This document shows positions 9,658 through 19,155 of a stretch of DNA of 64,000 nucleotides, in pieces. This stretch comes from Petrolisthes cinctipes (Eukaryota; Arthropoda; Malacostraca; Decapoda; Porcellanidae). Position numbers and translations under genes: made by a program. The notes below the pieces were generated by a model. That model saw nothing but the letters and a program-made list of their open reading frames with translations, had not been told where the DNA came from and ran no database searches. Position 1 is the first letter of the stretch. Each line of letters begins with the position of its first letter. The stretch is taken from NCBI GenBank assembly GCA_033782935.1, contig JAWQEG010000259.1, positions 5,434,001 to 5,498,000 on the forward strand, written 5' to 3'.

Positions 9658-12585
9658 CTACTGTTGCAATAAGACATTAACTTTAGATTTAAAACCAGTA
9701 ATATCAGTTGACTGTACAACCTCGTTAGGCAGATGATTCCATAAGGTAATCATAGAAGGAATAAAACAACGAGAAAATTGAGATGTAGAAGCATTAATTA
9801 GAGTCATGGCAAAGTCATTAAGACTCCTTGTAAACCTTGTTATGCGAGTCGGAATAAAACGTTCAGGTAAAACACTATGCAGGGGATGCCGAGTATTGTT
9901 AAAAATTTTGAATACAAGACTAAGGGCACCAACCTGACGCCGATGATGGAGATCAAGAGATACAGCAGGTAGAACAAATTTTATAGAAGTAAGAGCTCTG
10001 TCAAGCAACTTTAGATGACAGTCAGCAGCAGAGTTCCAAACAGAAGAGCAATATTCAAAGTGAGGCAAAATAAAAGCATAAAAAGATTTTAAGACTATGG
10101 TTTCACACGCAAATTTTTTAAAACACTTGCGGAGTAAACCAATCTTTTGTGCAATAGTAGAAGATAAGGAACGAATATGCCTTTCAAAGGTCAACTTGGG
10201 ATCAAGAGTCACTCCCAACAAATGCAAACCTGTCACATCCTCAATTTGTTCACCAGAAATATGCAAACAAGGATGAGGAGGAACCAAAGTGCGTGATCTG
10301 CTAACAATCATGGAGTGAGTTTTCTTGGCATTAAGCTTCATACCCCAAAGTTCACACCAAGAAGTAATCTTAGCCAAGTCCCTGCTTAGGGATGCTGCAA
10401 CTTCAATTCTACTCCCTGGTGATGGAATGGGTGAATATAAAGTTGTGTCATCAGCATAAGAAATAAGCTTATTTTCGAGCTCAAAGCCCAAGTCAGCAGT
10501 AAAGAGAATAAAAAACAGAGGCCCAAGTACACTGCCCTGTGGAACACCCGAAACAACAGGTACAGGGACAGAAGTGCACCCATCAATGACAACACATTGT
10601 GACCTGTTCATCAGAAATTCTTTAAAAATTGATAAGAGACTACCACCAATACCAATAAGTTGCAGCTTATGTAAAAGTGCTTTATGATTAACCCGATCAA
10701 AAGCAGAGCTAAAATCAATAGCCACAACACGAGATTCATATCCCTTGTCCAACGAAGATTGAAGTGCGTGAGACAAGGTCAAAAGTGCATCGCAGGTACC
10801 CAAACCTTTGCGAAAACCAAATTGTGAAATGGGTATTAAATCATTATTATTACAATAAGAGTTAAGACGCCTCGCTAAAAGCCTCTCAAAGATCTTAGAA
10901 AGAATAGGTGTAATGGAAATGGGACGATACTCGGATGGATTTGATGACGCAGTGGCTCCCTTTGGAATTGGGGTAATTCTGGCTTTACGCCAGCAAAGAG
11001 GAAAACTACCAGATTTCAAGAGCAACCTAAATACCACAGCCAATTTAGGTGCTAAAACAACAGCAATCTTCTTAAGGAAGAGAGGGAAAAATCCATCAGG
11101 GTCAGTCCCACCATAAGTGTCAAGATCCAATAGATATTGTTTCAATTCAGCTGATTTAAAAGCCATTGACTTTAGACCAGGACTAGGGTAACATGTTGAA
11201 GGTAATTGCAACTCCTGATCACTCTGCTTACCAATGAATATATTTGAAAGCATATTAGCCTTAATCAATGGGTCAAAAGAAACAGAACCATCAGAATCAC
11301 GAAGTGGAGGCATGGAGGAATCAATACCAAATAATGAGGCCTTAAGTGAAGCCCACCATTTATGTGGCTGAGTAGCACCTGCAAGAACCTCCTGTAAATG
11401 GGAATTGTAATCCCTCTCAGCATTACTATAAACTCTCTGCGCAACTGACCTAAGATCTATATAGTCATCCCAAAGCAACTGGTTTCGACCACGTCTCCAG
11501 CGATGGTATGCAGCCTGCTTGTTATTAAAAGCACGTTTGCAGTCATCATCAAACCAAGCTTTATCTTTTATACGGGATTTGATTAATTTTGATGGGACTC
11601 TTCTGTTAAGAATTTCCAAGAGAGAGTTATTGAATGATGAAACTGGGTCATCAGATCTTAGTATGTGGTTCCACTGGATATTAGTAACATCATCACATAC
11701 ATTATCCCAGTTAACCCGAGATTTAAGATAGACTTTACGAGTGATAGTGATATCAGGCACAGTAAATTCAAGATTGATTTTACAGGATATGGAATTATGG
11801 TCAGAAGTACCCACAGGTGCAAGAACTATAGTCTCCACAACACCAGGAACATCTGTCAAAACGAGATCCAGACAGTTTCCAGAAATATGTGTAGGTCCAG
11901 TAATCAACTGTTCACACCCAGATAAATTAGTAAAATCCAGGGCAGCATGACCGTGTCTATTTGTTGGAGAAACAGAGTTCAGCCACTCTTGATGATGTGC
12001 ATTTACATCTCCAACAAAGATGAAAGAGGACTTGACATCAACAGACTGAATTAATGCCATGGCATTTAAGAGACAGTCATATAGGTTGTCATTGGCGTCA
12101 GGATTTCTGTATAGGCTAAAAATGTAGTGGTTATGATATTTACTGGAAACTTTAACTAACTGGATCTCATGGCAACCGCAAATAAATTTTGTTAAAGGCT
12201 GGGCATTGAAGCCAGATCGGATGTACAAACTCATTCCACGAACACGAGGAAAAGAGTCACGACGAATAAGAAGTGGTTTATTAAAGCCAGGCATAAGAAG
12301 TTCTGAAACGTGTCTATGGTTAGAGACAAGAGTTTCTGAACAAAAAACAATGTCATAATCTACTGATGCCAAAGTTAGATCTTTAATGTTCTTATGAAGT
12401 CCGCGGATGTTAGAATACAAAATACGGCAGCTTCTCACATGATGGGTAGGTCTACGTGGACCGGGATTTAATTCAATATCACCGGACAAAATAACAAGTA
12501 AAAACTTGAATAACTGAGAGAAGTAAAATGGGAAGATGAGAAGTAGAGAAATCGTGAAGCAAGTCCAAGTACAAGCAAAGGTCAT
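9658..12585 (-). CDS. Non-LTR retrotransposon polyprotein: 2A-like leader, APE endonuclease, reverse transcriptase
   Basis: This 975-codon intact ORF should supply the activities for target-primed reverse transcription. Order seen: residues 1-35, a hydrophobic leader; 36-43, DIELNPGP, the 2A-like ribosome-skipping motif; about 51-270, an APE/exonuclease-phosphatase fold with N59 (YSNIRGL), E84 (SETL), GDVN at 192-195 and SDH at 261-263; about 525-790, reverse transcriptase with FGFRKG near 587, motif A with D624 (AIDFSSAFD), VPQGSVLGP near 680 and YADD at 710-713; then a C-terminal region ending in an LWNHLP-type block common in CR1-like elements. The start is the first ATG after an in-frame TAG at 12,628-12,630; its context is weak (T at -3). 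No frameshift or premature stop is seen, so it may still be active or was recently so. No separate ORF1 is present. Domain calls are by motif reading; clade is uncertain. Confidence 0.96.
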   Translation of the reverse strand: MTFACTWTCFTISLLLIFPFYFSQLFKFLLVILSGDIELNPGPRRPTHHVRSCRILYSNIRGLHKNIKDLTLASVDYDIVFCSETLVSNHRHVSELLMPGFNKPLLIRRDSFPRVRGMSLYIRSGFNAQPLTKFICGCHEIQLVKVSSKYHNHYIFSLYRNPDANDNLYDCLLNAMALIQSVDVKSSFIFVGDVNAHHQEWLNSVSPTNRHGHAALDFTNLSGCEQLITGPTHISGNCLDLVLTDVPGVVETIVLAPVGTSDHNSISCKINLEFTVPDITITRKVYLKSRVNWDNVCDDVTNIQWNHILRSDDPVSSFNNSLLEILNRRVPSKLIKSRIKDKAWFDDDCKRAFNNKQAAYHRWRRGRNQLLWDDYIDLRSVAQRVYSNAERDYNSHLQEVLAGATQPHKWWASLKASLFGIDSSMPPLRDSDGSVSFDPLIKANMLSNIFIGKQSDQELQLPSTCYPSPGLKSMAFKSAELKQYLLDLDTYGGTDPDGFFPLFLKKIAVVLAPKLAVVFRLLLKSGSFPLCWRKARITPIPKGATASSNPSEYRPISITPILSKIFERLLARRLNSYCNNNDLIPISQFGFRKGLGTCDALLTLSHALQSSLDKGYESRVVAIDFSSAFDRVNHKALLHKLQLIGIGGSLLSIFKEFLMNRSQCVVIDGCTSVPVPVVSGVPQGSVLGPLFFILFTADLGFELENKLISYADDTTLYSPIPSPGSRIEVAASLSRDLAKITSWCELWGMKLNAKKTHSMIVSRSRTLVPPHPCLHISGEQIEDVTGLHLLGVTLDPKLTFERHIRSLSSTIAQKIGLLRKCFKKFACETIVLKSFYAFILPHFEYCSSVWNSAADCHLKLLDRALTSIKFVLPAVSLDLHHRRQVGALSLVFKIFNNTRHPLHSVLPERFIPTRITRFTRSLNDFAMTLINASTSQFSRCFIPSMITLWNHLPNEVVQSTDITGFKSKVNVLLQQ
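10216..11013 (-). other. Reverse transcriptase domain of the retrotransposon ORF
   Basis: Residues about 525-790 hold ITPIPK, EYRPISITP, FGFRKG, AIDFSSAFD, GVPQGSVLGP, SYADDTTLY and LGVTLDPKLTF in the canonical order of retroelement reverse transcriptases. The three catalytic aspartates (D624, D712, D713) are present. The YADD box lies at 10,447-10,458. No RNase H or PHD-like extension was recognised downstream. Confidence 0.95.
11776..12435 (-). other. APE-like endonuclease domain of the retrotransposon ORF
   Basis: Residues about 51-270 contain the ordered landmarks of an apurinic-endonuclease-like domain: SNIRGL, SETL, LYRNP, FVGDVNAHH and GTSDHN. All the expected acidic/Asn/His positions are present. 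This domain nicks target DNA to prime reverse transcription. Domain limits are approximate. Confidence 0.92.
12457..12480 (-). other. 2A-like (ribosome skipping) motif DIELNPGP
   Basis: Codons 36-43 encode D-I-E-L-N-P-G-P, preceded by LSG, matching the consensus D(V/I)ExNPG|P. In known 2A peptides the ribosome fails to form the G-P bond, releasing the upstream peptide and continuing from P. Here that would separate a 42-residue hydrophobic leader from the 933-residue enzyme. 2A-like sequences at this position have been reported in APE-type elements of multicellular animals, and some of those leaders double as secretory signal sequences. Function in this copy is inferred from the motif only. 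Confidence 0.93.
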
Positions 12586-13260
12586 ATAACCGGAAGAACC
12601 AAGTATAAGGAAACCTGAGTCAGCAAGCTAGTAAAATTAACGTCATCCCTTTCAGACATTGGCCTAGAAGAGCTAGCTCAAACTCTCCAGGGGTGACGGG
12701 CAGGAGAAGAACCTACTGGCAAGGGACTGCCTTGCTTAGGCGGGCGTTACTTCTCAATAGATCAAAAATGATCTTCCCACCTTCACTATCTGAGCATGGC
12801 GACCAGAATAACTGCCATAATCTGATTTTATAACCGGATCAAAGATAGTAGCTGCATGACTGCGGTTTGCACCAAGATGAGCAGCTTCACCTTTATAAGA
12901 GTAAGAATAAGAAAGAATAAATTGGAAAGTAAAGGTGAAATTAGTTAGATTGTGCCATCTAATAGTAGGGAAATGGATGAGTTGCGGAAAATCAGGCACA
13001 TGACTATGGCATCAACCCATGACTCCATTTCAGAGATGCCGTTGGCAGCATAAAGCTGCTCTTCCGCCTTAAGGGCTACCCTGAACCCTACTAAGAAGAA
13101 CACTCATACGCCCAATAAGAGCATTGGCCGGTGGTGTACTAATACGATTTTGAGTGGCATTTCCTCCAACCCAGGGTTCCCAAACCCACCCAGGAAGACT
13201 CATCTGCTAAAAGAACCATTGGTCTTCCAGGGTTGCTGAGATATCCCGCCCAGCACGGCA
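12586..13260 (-). other. 5' region (probable 5' UTR) of the retrotransposon
   Basis: About 675 bp lie between the satellite junction and the ORF start. It should hold the internal promoter if the copy is full-length. Several upstream ATGs are present on the sense strand; the longest resulting frame (12,754-12,999, 81 codons) has no recognisable motif and is probably not coding. No ORF1-type protein (zinc knuckles, RRM, esterase) is seen. Whether the 5' end is complete or truncated cannot be judged from one copy. Confidence 0.7.
13174..13187 (-). other. Small hairpin in the element 5' region
   Basis: Five-base-pair perfect stem (GGGTT/AACCC) with a four-base loop, about 75-85 bp inside the element's 5' end. 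It may contribute to 5' RNA structure, but stems this short arise by chance. Confidence 0.35.
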
Positions 13261-13351
13261 CGTTTATATCCCAAATTCATGCTAAAAAAACCCGAAAATT
13301 CGATATTTTTGGGTCCCAGAAGCGATCTGTACATGCCTACTCAGTACTAGA

Positions 13352-13366
13352 ATATTTTCAAAATAT
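13352..13366 (+). repeat. 15-bp palindrome, A/T-closed form (example)
   Basis: ATATTTT-C-AAAATAT in a 'cagt.ctag'-class monomer. Compared with the other class both outermost positions change together (G..C to A..T), keeping the dyad perfect. Confidence 0.8.
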
Positions 13367-16147
13367 AGTCCCAAAACATGCTAAAAATCGATATTTTAGG
13401 TGCCCAAAGTCGATATGTGCATGCATCTTCTGTACCCGTTTATATCTCAAATTCAGGCTCAAAACACACGAAAATTCGATATTTTTGGGTCCCAAAAGCG
13501 ATCTGTACATGCCTACTCCGTGTTACAGTATTTTCAAAATACTGGCCCAAAACATGCTGAAAATCGATATTTTAGGTGCCCAAAGTCGATATGTGTATGC
13601 ATCTTATGTATCCGTTTATATCCCAAATTCATGCTAAAAAAACCCGAAAATTCGATATTTTTGGTTCCCAGAAGCGATCTGTACATGCCTACTCAGTGCT
13701 AGAATTTTTTAAGAATATGGGAATAAAACATGCTGAAAATCGATATTTTAGGTGCCCAATGTCGATATGTGCATGCATCTTCTGTACCCGTTTATATCTC
13801 AAATTCAGGCTCAAAACACCCGAAAATTCTATATTTTTGGGTCTCAGAAGCGATCTGTACATGCCTACTCAGTGCTAGATTTTTTTCAAAATATGTGCCC
13901 AAAACATGCTGAAAATCGATATTTTAGGTGCCCAAAGTCGATATGTGCATGCATCTTCTGTACCCGTTTATATCTCAAATTCAGGCTCAAAACACCCGCA
14001 AATTCGATATTTTTGGGTTCCAGATGAGATCTGTACATGCCTACTCCGAGTTAGAGTATTTTTAAAATACAAGCCCAAAACATGCTGAAAATCAATATTT
14101 TAGGTGCCCTAAGTCAATATTTGCATTCATCTTTTGTACCCGTTTATATCCCAAATTCAGGTTCAAAACACCCGAAAATTCTATATTTTTGGGTTCCAGA
14201 AGCGATCTGTACATGCCTACTCAGTGCTAGAATATTTTCAAGATATGAGCCCAAAACATGCTAAAAATCGATATTTTAGGTTCCCAAAGTCGATATGTGC
14301 ATGCATCTTCTGTACCCGTTTATATCTCAAATTCAGGCTCAAAACACCCGAAAATTCAATATTTTTGGGTCCCAAAAGCGATCTGTACACGCCTACTCCG
14401 TGTTACAGTATTTTCAAAATACGGCCTAAAACATGCTGAAAATCGATATTTTAGGTGCCCAAAGTCAATATGTGTATGCATCTTCTGTATCCGTTTATAT
14501 CCCAAATTCATGCTAACAAAAACCCGAAAATTCGATATTTTTGGGTCCCAGAAGCGATCTGTACATGCCTATTCAGTGCTAGAATATTTTCAAAATATGG
14601 GCCCAAAACATGCTAAAAATCGATATTTTGGGTGCCCAAAGTCGATATGTGCATGCATCTTCTGTACCCGTTCATATCTCAAATTCAGGCTCAAAGCACC
14701 CGAAAATTCGATATTTTTGGGTCCCAGATGCGATTTGTACATGCCTACTCCGTGTTAGAGTATTTTCAATATACAGGCCCAAAACATGCTGAAAATCGAT
14801 ATTTTAGGTGCCCAAAGTCAATTTGTGTATGCATCTTCTATACCCGTTTATTTCCCAAATTCTGGCTCAAAACACCCGAAAATTCGATATTTTTGGGTCC
14901 TAGAAGCAATCTGTACATGCCTACTCAGTGCTAGAATATTTTCAAGATATGATCCCAAAACATGCTAAAAATCTATATTTTAGGTTTCCAAAGTCGATAT
15001 GGGCATGCATCATCTGTACTCGTTTATATCTCAAATTCAGGCTCAAAACACACGAAAATTCGATATTTTTGGGTCCCAAAAGCAATCTGTACATGCCTAC
15101 TCCGTGTTACAGTATTTTCAAAATACAGGCCCAAAACATTCTGAAAATCGATATTTTAGGTGCCCAAAGTCAATATGAGTATGCATCTTCTTTATCCGTT
15201 TATATCCCAAATTCAGGCTCAAAAACCCCGAAAATTCGATATTTTGGGGTCCCAGAAGCGATCTGTACATGCCTACTCAGTGCTAGAATATTTTCAAAAT
15301 ATAGGCCCAAAACATGCTAAAAATCGATATTTTGGGTGCCCAAAGTCGATATGTGCATGCATCTTCAGTACCCGTTTATATCACAAATTCAGGCTGAAAA
15401 CACCCGAAAATTCGATATTTGTGGGTCCCAGAAGCGATCTATACATGCCTACGCAGTGCTAGAATATTTTAAAAATATAGGCCAAAACATGCTAAAAATC
15501 GATATTTTGGGTGCCCAAAGTCGATATGTGCATGCATCTTCAGTACCCTTTTATATCTCAAATTCAGGCTCAAAACACCCGAAAATTCGATATTTTTGGG
15601 TCCCAGAAGCGATCTGTATAGGTCTACTCCGTGTTAGAGTATTTTCAATATACAGGCCCAAAACATGCTGAAAATCTATTTTTTAGGTGCCCAAAGTCAA
15701 TATGTGTATGCATCTTCTAAGTCCGTTTATTTCCCAAATTCAGGCTCAAAACACCCGAAAATTCGATATTTTTGGGTCCTAGAAGCGATCTGTACATGCC
15801 TACTCAGTGCTCGAATATTTTCAAGATATGAGCCTAAAACATGCTAAAAATCGATATTTTAGGTGCCCAAAGTCGATATGTGCATGCATCTTCTGTACCC
15901 GTTTATATCTAAAATTCAGGCTCAAAACACACGAAAATTCGATATTTTTGGGTCCCAAAAGCGATCTGTACATGCCTACTCCGTGTTACAGTATTTTCAA
16001 AATACAGGCCCAAAACATGCTGAAAATCGATATTTTAGGTGCCCAAAGTCAATATGTGTATGCATCTTCTGTATCCGTTTATATCCCAAATTCATGCTAA
16101 AAAAAACCCGAAAATTCGATATTTTTGGGTCCCAGAAGCGATCTGTA

Positions 16148-16289
16148 TATGCCTACTCAGTGCTAAAAATCGATATTTTGGGTGCCCAAAGTCGATATGT
16201 GCATGCATCTTCTGTACCCGTTTATATCTCAAATTCAGGTTCAAAACACCCGAAAATTCGATATTTTTGGGTTCCAGAAGCGATCTGTA
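16148..16289 (+). repeat. Truncated 142-bp monomer
   Basis: Successive 'atgcctact'-type landmarks here are 142 bp apart instead of 176. The missing 34 bp lie between two 'tgcta' words ('cagtgctagaat' and 'acatgctaaaaa') that flank the palindrome segment in normal monomers; one 'tgcta' remains. This is a simple direct-repeat deletion that removed the gtatttt/aaaatac-type palindrome from this monomer. Confidence 0.9.
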
Positions 16290-18265
16290 CATGCCTTCTT
16301 AGTGCTAGAATATTTTCAAAATGTAATCCCAAAACATGCTAAAAGTAGATATTTTGGGTGCCCAAAGTCAATATGTGCATGCATCTTCTGTACCCATTCA
16401 TATCTCAAATTCAGGCTCAAAACACCTGAAAATTCGATATTTTTGGGTCCCAATAGCGATTTGTACATGCGTACTCCGTGTTAGAGTATTTTCAAAACAC
16501 AGGCCCAAAACATGCTGAAAATCAATGTTTAAGGTGCCCTAAGTCAATATGTGTATGCATCTTCTGTACCCGTTTGTTTCTCAAATTCAGGCTCAAAACA
16601 CCCGAAAATTCGATATTTTTGGGTCCCAGAAGCGATCTGTACATGCCTACTCAGTGCTAGATTTTTTTCAAAATATGGGCCCAAAACATGCTGAAAATCG
16701 ATATTTTAGGTGCCCAAAGTCGATATGTGCATGCATCTTCTGTACCTGTTTATATCTTAAATTCAGGTTCAAAACACCCGAAAATTCGATATTTTTGGGT
16801 TCCAGAAGAGATCTGTACATGCCTACTCCGTGTTAGAGTATTTTTTAAATACAGGCCCAAAACATGCTGAAAATCAATATTTTCGGTTCCCTAAGTCAAT
16901 ATTTGCATTCATCTTCTGTACCCGTTTATATCCCAAATTCTGGTTCAAAACACCCGAAAATTCGATATTTTTGGGTTCCAGAAGCGATCTGTACATGCCT
17001 TCTTAGTGCTAGAATATTTTCAAAATGTAATCCCAAAACATGCTAAAAATAGATATTTTGGGTGCCCAAAGTCAATATGTGCATGCATCTTCTGTACCCA
17101 TTCATATCTCAAATTCAGGCTAAAAACACCCGAAAATTCGATATTTTTGGGTCCCAGAAGCGATCTGTACATGCCTACTTCGTGTTAGAGTATTTTCAAT
17201 ATACAGGCCCAAAACATGCTGAAAATCGATATTTTAGGTGCCCAAAGTCAATATGTGTATGCATCTTCTATACCCGTTTATTTCCCAAATTCTGGCTCAA
17301 AGCACTCGAAAATTCGATATTTGTGGGTCCTAGAAGCGATCTGTACATGCCTATACTTAGTGCTAGAATATTTTCAAGATATGAGCCCAAAACATGCTAA
17401 AAATCGATATTTTAGGTTCCCAAAGTCGATATGTGCATGCATCTTCTGTACCCGTTTATATCTCAAATTCAGGCTCAAAACACCCGATAATTCGATATTT
17501 TTGGGTCCCAAAAGCGATCTGTACATGCCTACTCCGTGTTACAGTATTTTCAAAATACAGGCCCAAAACATGCTGAAAATCGATATTTTAGGTGCCCAAA
17601 GTCAATATGTGTATGCATCTTCTGTATCCGTTTATATCCCAAATTCATGCTAAAAAAACCCGAAAATTCGATATTTTTGGGTCCCAGAAGCGATCTGTAC
17701 ATGCCTACTCAGTGCTAGAATATTTTCAAAATATAGTCCCAAAACATGCTAAAAATCGATATTTTAGGTACCCAAAGTCGATATGTGCATGCATCTTCTG
17801 TACCCGTTTATATCTCAAATTCAGGCTCAAAACACACGAAAATTCGATATTTTTGGGTCCCAAAAGCGATCTGTACATGCCTACTCAGTGTTAGAGTATT
17901 TTCAATATACAGGCCCAAAACATGCTGAAAATCGATATTTTAGGTGCCCAAAGTCAATATGTGTATGCATCTTTTAAATCCATTTATTTCCCAAATTCTT
18001 GCTCAAAACATCCGTAAATTCGATATTTTTGGGTCCTAGAAGCGATCTGTACATACCTACTCAGTGCTAGAATAATTCAAGATATGAGCCCAAAACGTGC
18101 TAAAAATCGATATTTTAGGTGCCCAAAGTCGATATGTGCATGCATCTTCTGTACTTGTTTATATCTCAAATTCAGGCTCAAAACACACGAAAATTCGATA
18201 TTTTTGGGTCCCAAAAGCGATCTGTACATGCCTACTCAGTGCTAGAATATTTTCAAAATATAGTC

Positions 18266-19155
18266 CCAAAACATGTTAAAAATCGATATTTTAGGTGCCC
18301 AAAGTCGATATGTGCATGCATCTTCTGTACCCGTTTATATCTCAAATTCAGGCTCAAAACACACGAGAATTCGATATTTTTGGGTCCCAAAAGCGATCTG
18401 TACATGCCTACTCCGTGTTACAGTATTTTCAAAATACAGGCCCAAAACATGATGAAAATCGATATTTTAGGTGCCCAAAGGCCATATGTGTATGCATCTT
18501 CTGTATCCGTTTATATCCCAAATTCATGCTAAAAAAAAAAACGAAAATTCGATATTTTTGGGTCCCAGAAGCGATCTGTACATGCCTACTCAGTGCTAGA
18601 ATATTTTCAAAATAAAGTCCCAAAACATGCTAAAAATCGATATTTTGGGTGCTCAAAGTCGATATGTGCATTCATCTTCAGTACCCGTTTATATCTCAAA
18701 TTCAGGCTGAAAACACCCGAAAATTCGATATTTGTGGGTCCCAGAAGCGATCTGTACATGCCTACTCAGTGCTAGAAATTTTTCAAAATATGGGCCCAAA
18801 ACATGTTAAAAATCGATATTTTAGGTGCCCAAAGTCGATATGTGCATGCATCTTCTGTACCCGTTTATATCTCAAATTCAGGCTCAAAACACACGAGAAT
18901 TCGATATTTTTGGGTCCCAAAAGCGATCTGTACATGCCTACTCCGTGTTACAGTATTTTCAAAATACAGGCCCAAAACATGCTGAAAATCGATATTTTAG
19001 GTGCCCAAAGGCCATATGTGTATGCATCTTCTGTATCCGTTTATATCCCAAATTCATGCTAAAAAAAAAAACGAAAATTCGATATTTTTGGGTCCCAGAA
19101 GCGATCTGTACATGCCTACTCAGTGCTAGAATATTTTCAAAATATAGTCCAAAAA
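18266..19155 (+). repeat. Two-monomer segment repeated at a 530-bp offset
   Basis: About 350 bp at 18,266-18,620 recurs at 18,796-19,150. Shared rare variants are 'catgttaaaaatcg', 'cacacgagaattcg', 'ccaaaggccatatg' and an 11-residue A-run. One different monomer separates the copies. These variants also mark the dimer that is amplified in the 22-53 kb core, so this region carries its apparent ancestral form. Confidence 0.85.

Larger units (their letters stand above)
9433..13260 (-). mobile_element. APE-type non-LTR retrotransposon (CR1-superfamily-like) inserted in satellite
   Basis: A 3.83-kb non-satellite segment interrupts one monomer. Satellite on the left stops at 'gcatcttcagta' (9,421-9,432) and resumes at 'cgtttatatccc' (13,261), which are adjacent in an intact monomer, so the array register is preserved. 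Read on the minus strand, the order is a ~675-bp 5' region, one 975-codon ORF with endonuclease and reverse transcriptase, a ~200-bp 3' UTR and an (ATA)n-type terminal tail. There are no long terminal repeats and no poly(A). No target-site duplication is visible; one satellite base appears lost at the junction. The clade (CR1/L2/Rex1/Crack/Daphne group) is judged from domain order and motif style and needs a phylogeny. It could be full-length single-ORF or slightly 5'-truncated. Confidence 0.93.

Noticed and set aside
10913..11950. Plus-strand open frames of 67-86 codons inside the retrotransposon
   Set aside because: Antisense shadows of the reverse transcriptase and endonuclease coding region, mutually overlapping.
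12754..12999. 81-codon minus-strand frame upstream of the retrotransposon ORF as a possible ORF1
   Set aside because: Too short, no zinc knuckle, RRM or coiled coil, and one of several upstream ATG frames in a probable 5' UTR.
13150..13240. Hammerhead-like ribozyme near the 5' end of the element ('cagatgag' with a TCTTCC/GGAGGA pairing on the minus strand)
   Set aside because: The catalytic core deviates from CUGAUGA and the GAAA element is not in place. An HDV-like fold at the 5' end was also not recognisable. A covariance-model search would be needed.
13233..13637. Open frame crossing from the retrotransposon into satellite at the right junction
   Set aside because: It begins in the element's antisense strand and continues by chance into an open satellite frame; it is a junction artefact.
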